In this document: in pieces, positions 33,401-43,539 of the stretch | Layout of the letters: each line of letters starts with the position of its first letter | How positions within the stretch are numbered: the stretch's first letter is position 1 | NCBI GenBank assembly: GCA_000733355.1 | Contig: JNVV01000006.1 | Coordinates: forward strand, 1,309,803-1,373,802 | Origin: Falciphora oryzae | Lineage: Eukaryota > Ascomycota > Sordariomycetes > Magnaporthales > Magnaporthaceae | Reading direction: 5' to 3' | DNA length: 64,000 nucleotides | The notes under the pieces: model-generated | Seen by the model: the letters and a program-made list of their open reading frames with translations, nothing else | Database searches by the model: none | What the model was told of the DNA's origin: nothing | Position numbers and translations under genes: made by a program

Positions 33401-35486
33401 GCAGAGCAGCCATTCGCTGGCTGCGCAGACCAGTCGGCCAGAGCGCCATGCTTGTGCGCGGCTTTATGCGATGCACTACCACGCGCTCGTCCTTCCAATT
33501 CCGTTCAGTGAGCCGGCAGGGTGGGCCTGGGTTTGGTTTGTCAATGGCATGGTTCCCTCCCAGTTTGCCCGCTGCATGCGCCTCGGTGCGTGCACATCTC
33601 GACCGCCCTAGTGCGGGGACTCGTGCCACCGCCCTCGTCTGATCTCTGGTGGTGCACATTTCGCCCAAGATTGCGACGGGCGGCACCCCAAAGGCCCAAC
33701 TCGACGCTAGCGGGCCCCGTCGACTGGCCGTCGCCGGTTTGGCTGCCTCCACTGTCCTATTGGCACGCCGAAGACGGGCGAGCAGGCTCAATCCACGATG
33801 CCACCTGCGAAATGCCTCTGGCTCCATCGAGCCTTTTTTGCTCCATCGAGAATGCTACTTGCGAGGCAAAGTACCGGCCAGGAAGAGCCGTCCGGTGTCC
33901 CGTGGCACTTGGGACTGGAGACTGGCCGGAGACTGGAGCACGCCTGGAGGTTGGCTGGCTTGAAAGTGGGCGGCGAATTGTCAATACGCCGTGGCCTGCT
34001 CGTATCTCCCATCAGTCACCCCAACCTCGTCACATCGATTTCCAGTGTGCTGCACCCGTGGCCGGCGATACGACAGAGCCATTGGGGCCCTCGACGGGGC
34101 GTCCCCCAACCAGAGCAGCCAGAGGCCGTCTGGCTCGCCGAGCTGACTTTTTCGTCACTCCATTGACGTCGCTCAGAAATCTCTTGCACCCGCGCCATCT
34201 TTTCAGACGGCGCTACTGCAGCCAAACTTTTCTGCCACACTTTTCCTTCTTTCAGCGTTCTTTTTGTTCCCGCCTGCTTCTGTCGAGGCCTCGCGCAGGT
34301 TTGTCGCTTGGCCTCCTGACTAACATTTATTTATTTATCTATTATTTCTTTTCTTCTTCGGCGCACCAAGCGCCTGCAGATAGGCTACTGCATGGGACAG
34401 AGGCAGTTCGAGTGTGCCTGCGCCGTCCTCTGGCGGCTGTAAAGAGAATCTGCGTGCCTACAGGCTGCATACACATTAGGCAAACAGTTGAGGGTAGCAT
34501 TGGATAAGGTCTATCTATGGTATCGAGGTATATGTACAGTTCTTCTTCCACCAGGCACACATTTAGACGGATGAACAGGCACATTATGTCAAAGTTTGCA
34601 TCCGTTCTCTTTCGCCGCCCAAAAATGCGCCAAGGTACATGATGACAAGGGGCGCGCGGGCCAACGACGAGAGAAACAGTAATGAGAAAAAAAAAAAAAT
34701 TACCACAGAATAATAGCAACCTACCCAGCAGTACCAGCCGGATACGACCAAGAAGCGATGGAAAAATGGAAGAAGGCTGAGAAGTACCCTCCCTGGTCTC
34801 AACGGCTGGGCAGTACTTTGCCAAGGCACCGACCCCAGCCGAGGATCCCACGGTGCTGCCGGCGACCTGTCCAGAATTAGAATGGGCATAGTGCTGCGCC
34901 ATCCAGTCCGTCGAGCCCACACGACACCCCCATCAGATGTTTCCGTCTTTTTGCCCCAGACACGCCGACAGGGGGCGTGGTGCTGGTCGGTGGGCCTTCG
35001 GGGCAAGTGTGCCAGTGTTCCTGGTCCGCCGTGCCCTTGTCAGCTTGGGTGAGACATGCATGGTGGGTTGGATTGGCCATGGCACCCAATTCCAGCCATT
35101 CCCATCCTCCTTCGACAGCAGGCGGACCACTCTCCGGGGAGGGGAGGGGGGGCAGCACCCTCGCACCCAGTCAGTAGCGTGCATGTCCGGAGCAGGTACC
35201 TGCTTCCATGCGGTATTCACGCCCGCAACAGCCACCTACTCAGGTACACGCACGCCGGCCCCTCTCTCGACAAGGGTGGGCTCGCTCCTGCGGATCCCGC
35301 ACCGCGTAACGCAGTGGTGCGAGTCCTGGTGCACTCCTCCCACCAACCCCAGCCCGCCTAGCACCAGCACCGGCCAGGGCCCGGCGGTACGTACCGATGT
35401 ACCTGTGTACCTGCCTCGTCCTGCACCTGGCCCTGGTCGAGTTAGACCTGCCAGATCGTTGTACACCCGCCGGCCACGGCCTGGTC

Positions 35487-35509
35487 GGGGTGGGTAGGGT
35501 AGGGGAGGG
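35487..35509 (+). promoter_or_regulatory. G-quadruplex motif upstream of MSN2
   Basis: The plus strand reads GGGG-T-GGG-TA-GGG-TA-GGGG-A-GGG, five G runs with one- or two-base loops, a canonical quadruplex-forming pattern. It lies about 780 bp upstream of the MSN2 ATG, at the edge of the pyrimidine-rich leader. A regulatory role is inference. Confidence 0.6.
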
Positions 35510-36183
35510 ACAGTGGTAGTGCCCACACCACGGCTGCGGTATGGTATCTGTCTTTTCTCCACGCTCTCTATCTGGCCTTCTTTTCGTGGAGCAATCGTAC
35601 TTATCCTCCTCACGGTCCCCTTCGCTACGCTCATTCCTTTCCCACTTTTACGATCGACAAGACTGTCGACTAGGGACCTGTGCTTTTCTCCTTCTTTCGG
35701 TTCTTGTTTCTTCCGGGGACTCGCCTTTTTTGGATTTTACATCCATGCCATTCTTTTAGATATCTTCACGAGCCCGTCCCTCCTTGGTCTCGACTTGGAC
35801 ACTACTTCATCTAGACCAGGCCCGCGCGCATTCTCTCTATACACATATGCTCCAAGCCTCAGCAAAGAGAGTTCATCACTAGAGACTGCCTCACGGACCG
35901 ACGAGTTCATGTACAACACCATCCTACCCCGAGTCCTCGACCACTAGACAGTTAGATCCTGTGTGATCTATACTGCCGTCCTTTCCTTCAGACCGGAACC
36001 GACCATCCCTCCTTAGGCCACCCGCCTCAACAACGACGATCCTGGAAGCAACACCGGACAAGCACTGTACAACTACCACTAACCGCGACCGACTATACTT
36101 AATCACTATACACGCGACAAGAGAAAAGAGAAAGAGATCAGGAGTGAGAGAGTGCAAGACATCTCGAGTTAGCAAAGCATATT

Positions 36184-36282
36184 GTGGGTGGCCTACCCTC
36201 CCGGCAGGCAGCTCACGGCGAGCAAGAAAGGGGCGGCGCGGATGGGAGGACTAAGCTTGCTGACCCTTTTGAAACCCAACAG
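36184..36282 (+). other. Possible intron in the MSN2 5' leader
   Basis: A GTGGGT donor at 36184, a GCTGACC branch-like site near 36259 and a CCCAACAG acceptor ending at 36282 fit a 99-nt intron that would end 7 bp before the ATG. Transcript data would be needed to confirm it. Confidence 0.35.
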
Positions 36283-36289
36283 AGTCACA

Positions 36290-38261
36290 ATGGAGTCCAT
36301 GATGGCTCAGTCCATGGCCCCGGCCTCATTCTTCTACTACAGCCAGGAGCCCAGGCCAGACAGCCGGCAACACCTCCACGGCCACTTCGCGCCTCACCCG
36401 AGCCTGCAGCAGCACCAGATGCAGATGTTTCCCGTCGTCCCGACCCTGCCCTCGACGCCCATCTACTCGAGGCCTGGCTCGGCCTGCTCGCAGCCCCCGG
36501 CGCACCCCATGATGCACCACCAGCAGATGACCAAGCCCGTGACCAGCTATCCGTCAGTCATGACCCCGGTGGCGTCGCCGCAGCCCATGGCCCGCAAGCC
36601 CACCGCTGTTCTGGAGCCCGAGATTCACGACGGCGAGGGCGTGTTCTACCCGTCGACGCCGCCGCTGTCTATTTCCGGCAGTGTCATCAGCAGCCCCGGC
36701 AGCTGCGACATGCTCTCCACGCCTCTGAACCCCATGTTCTCCGGCCTCGACAGCGTCGAGGGCGTGAAGCCTGAGGTCTGCTCGCCCGAGAGCTTCCCGG
36801 CTCTGGAGTGGTCCAACTGCGCATCTCCGCCCATGACACCTGGTAAGACAACTCTATCCCTTTTGCGCATAAAGCGCGTGCTTTGATTTTCCTGCGGCGC
36901 TGGTTGCTTCTGGCGGCTTGGTGCCTGCATGGTGGGACGTGGAGTTTGGATGAACGGCGGATGGGGTCGCCCCACCTGGCTTTTCTGTCCGCCCGTCAAT
37001 TTGGGAAGTCAATAGAACGGCACTTTGGCTTTACCGCGTTAGGGGAACCCTTGGAAATTGCGTCGACCAAATCCATGCTGACCGGGATTTTGCAGTCTAC
37101 CTCAACACCAGGCCCGGAAAGCAGCAGCCTCAGCAGCAGAGACTCTCGCCCCGATTCACCAGCGCCCCCGCTCCTGAGGTTGCACCTGCCGTCTCTGCCT
37201 GCCCTTCACTGTCTCCCTCGCCGGCGCCCTACGCCCGCTCGGTCAGCTCCGACGACAACGACTTCTGCGACCCTAGGAATCTGACTGTTGGCCACTTTGG
37301 TGCCACCATCGCACCCGAGCTGACGACACTGCCTGCTGCCGACGAGGCTATCGTCCCTGCCCAGAACAACTTCAACTTCCTGCCCTCGCTGCCCAGCGGC
37401 CTGCCCGTTTTCGAGGACTTTTCGGATCTTGAGTCTGAGGACGACTTTGTCAACGGCCTCGTCAACCTGGGCGACAAGTCCGAGGGTCAGGTGAGCAGGA
37501 CACGCGCCAGCTCCGACGCCGTGAGCCTGAGCCTTGATAGCTTCGTCTGCACCGAGGACCTCGAGGAGTTCTCCGCCGTCGCTGCCTCCACTGAGCCATT
37601 CCCTCTGCTGCCCTCTGCTCCCATCGCCCTCTCAGGCAGCGACTCGCACAAGGACAAGCGCCAGAGGACCAGCAACGGCCCCGTTGTGACCATGGCCGCC
37701 ACCTCGACCCCCCCCGCTGCCGAGCAGCCGCAGTCGCAGCAGCAGCAGGCCCCGGCCAGCAGCAACGAGGCTGACGCCAGGAGCGATTCAGGAGCCTCGC
37801 ACTCTGATGCCCAGGGCAACGGCGTCCCGGCACCCACCAGTCGCCGTGGCCGCAAGCAGTCGCTCACCGAGGACCCATCCAAGACGTTCAAGTGCGAGCT
37901 GTGTGACCGCCGCTTCAGGCGTCAGGAGCACCTGAAGCGCCACTACCGCTCTCTGCACACCCAGGACAAGCCTTTCGAGTGCCACGAGTGCGGTAAGAAG
38001 TTCTCGCGCTCCGACAATCTCACCCAGCACGCCCGCACTCACGGGTCTGGCGCCATCCCGCTCAACCTCATCGACGACGGCGATGTGGTCGGCTTCCCCC
38101 ACCCGCACATGTATGCGGCCATGGCCGCCCCGCCGATGGCTCCCGACTACGACGCCTACGGCAAGGTCCTCTTCCAGATCGCCTCCGAGATCCCCGGCAG
38201 CGCCAGCGAGCTGTCATCCGACGAGGGCGACGACAAGAGGAAGCGCAAGCGCGCTGATTGA
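36290..38261 (+). CDS. MSN2: Msn2/Seb1-type C2H2 stress-response transcription factor
   Basis: Two exons (36290-36842 and 37096-38261), joined at phase 1 across a 253-nt intron, give 572 aa. The N-terminal half is Gln/Pro/Ser-rich and probably activating. Two adjacent C2H2 fingers lie at about residues 449-500 ([20 protein letters not shown] and [19 protein letters not shown]), the pair that defines Msn2/Msn4 and Trichoderma Seb1. After the fingers come [35 protein letters not shown] and a basic end (KRKRKRAD). The family binds stress-response elements (AGGGG) and relocates to the nucleus on osmotic, oxidative or nutrient stress; in filamentous pathogens it also affects development. The ATG at 36290 follows a likely leader intron. 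A long gene-free upstream region suits a heavily regulated gene. Confidence 0.92.
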
Positions 38262-40456
38262 AGCGCACCACAGCAAGATCACAAATGTCGACGCCGGCCT
38301 TTCGACGACATTTGACGCCCGGCATGACTCTCACGACCACTATACCACTACCACATCACCTTCTCTTCTCGCGGGTCCTTGGGTCTCCTGTCGCGTCCGC
38401 AAGCTAGCTTCCGGTGGCAGGGATCCAAGGCAGCACACACTCTAGGGTCTGCACACCTTTTTCAAAGGGACGGGGAATCATCATCAGCGATCAGCAAAGG
38501 GCTTGCTGCTTCTACGGCCAAGACGACATAAATGGGGTTGAGCGTTAGCCGCAGGTCAAACCTGACAAAAAGTTTGCAATTTTTCTTGAGAGAGGCGGGC
38601 CTCACGGGAGTGAGAGTGTTTCTCTAAACTGTATCATCACCTTGTGTCAGCGTACCAGACCAGTTGGATTCTGGATCTTGTTTTCTTGCTTTTATTATTT
38701 TAACCGAAAAAAACATTTTGACCATGCTTTTCTTCTCTCGTCTTTTCTGCTGCAAGCCAAAGTCTGCGTTGCTCGTTTGCATCCTAACGTACCGGGGGCA
38801 GAGGAGGGAGGAACTTGGATCATTTTCGCTTCGACTGCCTTCGTTTCGACTGCTTTAGAAACAAACACTCTTTTTCCCCAATGCCTGCCTTGTTTTCATG
38901 GTTTGGTGCCTTGATTACTTTCGCAGCTTCATTGTCTCGAAGCTGCGGGCAAATACCACTGGCGGCGGCGCCAACCACCTAGGGGTTGTGGAGTTCCGGA
39001 CAGCGGGTAAGTGTGAGGCCATTTCGACATGATTCATATATTCTGTTTTCTTTCTTTTCTATTATACCACTTCTCTTCTGTCCTTTTTTGTTCAGCATCC
39101 TCGATTCGACCTCCATCGCTTCTTTGTTTGCTGCGGCTTCGTCCCTCATCGAGAGCGCTGGTCACGTTTCTGCGCTAGCGAAACGTGGACGAGGCCTTGT
39201 AGAGCTTCAGAAAATAAATGTTTATTATTCGACATGAAAATCACACACCATTTTACTCGGTACCATTCTGTCCCCGCCGTGAGCTCACACCTGCCAGACG
39301 CTGGGTGACAGGACTGGCAGCACCCGGGTGCCTCGCCGGGCATGTCGAAGCGATGTGGGACAGAAATCTGGAGCTGCGACCTGTCTAGGGCTCTCCCGCT
39401 GGGGCACAAGCGGGTGTCACACCACGGCCATGTCACCGCCCGCGAGAGGAGCTGATGATCCGACACACACGACGTCTAGATCGCAGCCATGGCTCAGCCC
39501 GAAGACGAGTTGGGTCTAGCCACCCTCGTCGGAAGGTTCGGCCGGACCCTGACGATCTCGAGCCCCGTGCGTTTGGGCATGGACCGACACGCGAGTCCAT
39601 CAACCCAACAATGGGCAATGGATGGATGCTTAGCGTACACAGGGTGTTGCTCCTCCGTCCGTTCTGCCTATGGCGTCCGAGTGCCTGCGTGCTGCGCTTG
39701 GGCTATTGAAGAAAATGCAGGGGAGTGCGTGCTGGGACCGCACTCAAAGCCAGCTCCAGGCGTGTTAGCGTCCATATTCCAGCTGCGGCTGGCGGTTTTG
39801 CTGACCGATTCCCCGCGTCCCCACTACCAGACCACACCGCAGCAGGAAGGAACAATGGACATCGATTGACATTTGACAGTCGGCCAACGTCTCAGGAAAG
39901 GATCAGACGCCTCAGCCGATTATTGAAGCACCCGTGGAGCTGTGCTGGGCAAAATGCACCCGAAGGACAGGCAATTGATCAATTGATTGCCCATTTGACG
40001 GCTTGGCGCGCGAGCTGTCAAACCTCCTACCAAGACCGTGCACGCTATATCGAAAGCCTTTGCTGGTAGGTTGGGCTCGAGATCTGCGCTGACTCAATAT
40101 CGGTTCCCCTCTATCCTCGGCCGAATTCGACTTTCTTCCCCGCCATGCGTGGGCGATGGGAATTTCTCTTCACCAACTGGACCAAGACTACCTCTGTATG
40201 AGCACCCTCGGCGGGCTGCTCTCGGACCCAGACTCCCGGAGGAAGGCCCCCTGCAGATCAGCCGGGCGCACCAAGTCCAGAGCACCGTCCCAGGAAGCCG
40301 TGACAGCCAGCGTCCGAGCGAGCCACAACTGCCGGAGCCAGGCAGAAGACAGACAGCACGGATCGAGGCCAGCCGGCTAGCCGGGCAAACCAGCCCCATG
40401 TGCTAGCGGCGTGCCTTCAGATTAATTGAGAGCGAGAAGCCCAATCAAGCAAACAA
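38262..40456. other. Intergenic region between MSN2 and DPH6
   Basis: It contains the MSN2 3' region and the DPH6 promoter. T-rich patches occur near 38680-38760 and 39040-39090. No supported gene or repeat is seen. Confidence 0.5.
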
Positions 40457-43159
40457 ATGGCGCCGCTGAACGTCATAGCCCTGGTCTCGGGAGGCAAGGA
40501 CAGCTTCTTCTCGCTGCTCCACTGCCTCGCCCACCAGCATCGCATCGTTGCCCTGGCGAACCTGCACCCCGCCGCCCCTGGGCCCAGTAGCAGCAGCAGC
40601 CATGCAGGCGATGGTGACGAGACGGACCTGAACAGTTTCATGTACCAGACCGTCGGCCATCAGGTCATACCCCTCTATGCCGACGCCACCGGCCTGCCGC
40701 TGTTCCGCCACGCCATCGTTGGCGGCGCTGTTCAGCAGGCGAGAGACTATGATTGTTCCACAGCCAAGGGGCCTGCGCTTGCGGCCCAGCAGGAGGATGG
40801 CGCTGGCGCAGGCGGCGACGACGAGACGGAGTCCATGGTGCCCCTGCTCAAGGCCGTCATGGCGGCGCACCCGGAGGCCAACGCCGTCTGCGCCGGCGCC
40901 ATCCTCAGCACGTACCAACGCACCCGCGTCGAGTCGGTGGCCGTGCGTCTGGGGCTCGTGCCCCTGGCATTCCTCTGGAAGTTCCCCATCCTGCCGCCGC
41001 CGCCGTCGTCATGGTCATCGTCGAGTGACGACGACGGCGCCCGGCTGCTGCGCGACATGGCCTCCGCGGGGCTCGAGGCCCGCGTCGTCAAGGTCGCCAG
41101 CGGCGGCCTGGACGAGTCGTTCCTGTGGGAGGACGTCGCCAGCCACCGTGGCGTCGCGAGGCTCACCAGGGCCGTGGCCATGTTCGCCGCAGAGAGCGGC
41201 GGGGGTGGGGACCCTCTGCAGCCCGACGGCGCTGTGCTGGGCGAGGGCGGCGAGTTTGAGACGCTCGTTGTCAACGGGCCGCCCTGCCTGTTTAAGAAGC
41301 GCATCGTTGTCGATGACGCCGCGAGGCGGTTGGTGAGGGAGGGTGGCGGCGCTGCCTGGCTCAGCGTCGATGGAGCCAGGCTTGAGGAGCAGCAGCTAGA
41401 TGATGACGGCGAAGGTGGCGCTGCCTGGGAGCCAACCGAACTGGCTAGAAGCGTCAAATTGCTGGATGATGACTTCGCTGCCATTCTAGGCTCTCCCCTG
41501 GCGCTCGACAAAGCAGATGGTCTGGATCGAAGTACCACGCACCAGGAACCTAGCGCGAGCTGGCGTTATGGCCGCGGCCATGATGGCACTCTCACCCGGG
41601 TCGACTCGCGCCTTGAGCAGTGGAGTGTGTTGGCGGTGCACCAGGCCCCAGGTGTTCTGCCAGTACGGGAGGAGACCCAAGATATTGTCGAGCAAATCCG
41701 CGCCCGCCTGAGCGAGAGATCGCTGGCGCCCTCGAATATTGTCTCCGCGGTCGTCGTTCTCCGTCAAATGTCCGACTTTCCAACTATCAACAGCGTGTAC
41801 GGGGCCTTGTTCACGGCACCCAACCCGCCCTCACGCGTCACCATCTCCTGCGGTGATCAGATACTCCCCGCAGGACGTAACATCTCTGTCTCCCTAACAG
41901 TCCATTCCGATCCCCGCTTTCCAGTCGATGGCAGGAGGGACGGGCTGCACGTGCAGTCCCGCTCGTACTGGGCCCCAGCAAATATTGGTCCCTATAGCCA
42001 GGCCATCACCATGCCCCTTGACGGCATCTTCCCCCCTCAGGCGACCACGTCGGTAACTAACGATGACGAGGATGAAGACGCCCTTCACCTGTCCCGCTCA
42101 CCTCCCTCTTCCTCCCCCCGCCTAGTTTTTATCGCTGGCCAGATACCCCTTATCCCGGCCACCATGGAATTGCCCTGCGGAGCACCCGGCACTGAGCTGG
42201 GTATGTTTGCCATGCAGGCTGTGCTCTCACTACAGCATCTTTGGCGGATTGGCGTTGAGATGCGTGTGCAGTGGTGGAGTAGCGCAGTTGCCTACATCCC
42301 TCGCACAAGCAACATTGATGCCTCGCCAATGACAGCACGGGTGAAGTCGATGGTGGCCTCGGCCGCATGGACTCGTATCCATCCGCTGCCAGGGAATGAC
42401 GGCCGAGACGTCGAGGACGATGAGGATGACGAGGACGGCGGGCCAGACATATGGGATAGGAAGTACAACCCGGCCTTCAGAGGCTACAGTGAAGGCAAGA
42501 CTAAGAAACTAGGACGACGCCTGCCCGACTGGGGAGTCGTGGACAAGCCGGACAAGAATGACGCTGAGCAACGGCTGTCACGGCCTCAGGGCAGGGAGGG
42601 ACAAGTTCCACCCTTCTTCCTTGCCGAGGTCGAGGAGTTGCCCCGTGGATCCGGCGCCGAGTGGCACGCACACGTTGGACTCTCGGGCCTGGCAGCGGCC
42701 TCCGTCGCCATCCGCTCCTGGTCGTCGTCTGATGCCAACAAGAGCCAAAGCGGCGGTCAGGACCAGCCGTCAACCGCCTGGGCCACACATCAGACGCTGG
42801 TGGCAGGCCTCGGAGGTGGCGGCGGAGTTTTTGCCCATACCATGGTGGCAGTCGGAGCGCCTGCGGCGATGGCCGGGCCCGCGAGCCCAGGTGACAGGAT
42901 GAGCGTCGAGACGCTCTCGTCGATATTAGATGCCGCCCTCCAGCAGAGCCCATCCACGTCAGGGGTGCATGGGATGACAGCAAGGGATCGCCATCCCTAT
43001 CTTGTGTATCTTGACGGGAATCTTGTGTGCGTTCCTGGGAGTGACAAATATGGCTCCGTCATCCCCTGTTCGTCACTGTGGAATGAACGGGTTGAGCGCT
43101 TGGCTGTCGTAGCGCTTTACAGGGAAACCTGGGCCGCTGAAGCGCCCAGCGGGAGATAG
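40457..43159 (+). CDS. DPH6: Diphthine--ammonia ligase (Dph6) with C-terminal RidA-like domains
   Basis: A single-exon 900-aa frame. The N-terminal ATP-pyrophosphatase domain has the PP-loop LVSGGKDSFFSLL (residues about 9-21), VAVRLGLVPLAFLWK, and the family signature GEGGEFETLV near residue 263. Dph6 performs the last step of diphthamide synthesis on elongation factor 2, ATP-dependent amidation of diphthine. Two RidA/YjgF-like domains follow, at about 390-490 (VREETQDIVEQIRARL, VVVLRQMSDF, VYGALF) and about 500-630 (WAPANIGPYSQAI, FIAGQIPLIPATME, QAVLSLQHL). This ATPase-RidA fusion is the normal fungal and yeast arrangement. The protein is longer than many homologues because of Ser/Asp/Glu-rich insertions (for example about residues 640-680). 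It is a cytosolic enzyme, and the start codon is clear. Confidence 0.93.
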   Translation: MAPLNVIALVSGGKDSFFSLLHCLAHQHRIVALANLHPAAPGPSSSSSHAGDGDETDLNSFMYQTVGHQVIPLYADATGLPLFRHAIVGGAVQQARDYDCSTAKGPALAAQQEDGAGAGGDDETESMVPLLKAVMAAHPEANAVCAGAILSTYQRTRVESVAVRLGLVPLAFLWKFPILPPPPSSWSSSSDDDGARLLRDMASAGLEARVVKVASGGLDESFLWEDVASHRGVARLTRAVAMFAAESGGGGDPLQPDGAVLGEGGEFETLVVNGPPCLFKKRIVVDDAARRLVREGGGAAWLSVDGARLEEQQLDDDGEGGAAWEPTELARSVKLLDDDFAAILGSPLALDKADGLDRSTTHQEPSASWRYGRGHDGTLTRVDSRLEQWSVLAVHQAPGVLPVREETQDIVEQIRARLSERSLAPSNIVSAVVVLRQMSDFPTINSVYGALFTAPNPPSRVTISCGDQILPAGRNISVSLTVHSDPRFPVDGRRDGLHVQSRSYWAPANIGPYSQAITMPLDGIFPPQATTSVTNDDEDEDALHLSRSPPSSSPRLVFIAGQIPLIPATMELPCGAPGTELGMFAMQAVLSLQHLWRIGVEMRVQWWSSAVAYIPRTSNIDASPMTARVKSMVASAAWTRIHPLPGNDGRDVEDDEDDEDGGPDIWDRKYNPAFRGYSEGKTKKLGRRLPDWGVVDKPDKNDAEQRLSRPQGREGQVPPFFLAEVEELPRGSGAEWHAHVGLSGLAAASVAIRSWSSSDANKSQSGGQDQPSTAWATHQTLVAGLGGGGGVFAHTMVAVGAPAAMAGPASPGDRMSVETLSSILDAALQQSPSTSGVHGMTARDRHPYLVYLDGNLVCVPGSDKYGSVIPCSSLWNERVERLAVVALYRETWAAEAPSGR

Positions 43160-43539
43160 CCTATGGCAAACTAGGCCTGTGTTTTAATACGATGGGTCAA
43201 TATACAGCATGGGTGGACAAATAAAGCAAGGTGGCATGAGATACCCGGCCCTAAAAGCTATCATGATGCATTATCAGATGATCCATCTGCAATACCATAC
43301 CTGTGCATAGGTAACGAAGAAGCTTTAGTGTTTGTCCAAACTTCACCACACTATAAAGACTTGATAATGGAAAATAACAGGGAGAAAGCCTTTTTTTTTC
43401 CCCCTCCGGCTGTAACCCAGTTTGGGAGCCTCTTACTGCTCCTTGCTATCGGGTACCCTACAAATTATTTTTATCCCCTCCTATTTGAACATTCCCTCTC
43501 CTTATCCCTCCCCTGGAAAGGCGCCGGGCAGAGCCGGTC

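Larger units (their letters stand above)
25088..36183. other. Long gene-poor region upstream of MSN2
   Basis: About 11 kb in which I find no exon chain or recognisable domain on either strand. Open frames here (up to 338 codons) are GC-rich, low in domain-like patterns and mutually overlapping. The region contains paired hairpins (29002-29069), a 29-base A tract (30404-30432), further A/T runs near 31815 and 34688, and a G-quadruplex motif (35487-35509). From about 35540 the sequence becomes pyrimidine-rich, as in a fungal transcription start and long 5' leader of the following MSN2 gene. A non-coding RNA or small lineage-specific genes cannot be excluded. Confidence 0.5.

Noticed and set aside
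33521..34507. 328-codon plus-strand open frame in the gene-poor region
   Set aside because: Does not look like a folded protein, begins away from any promoter-like sequence and overlaps other open frames on both strands.
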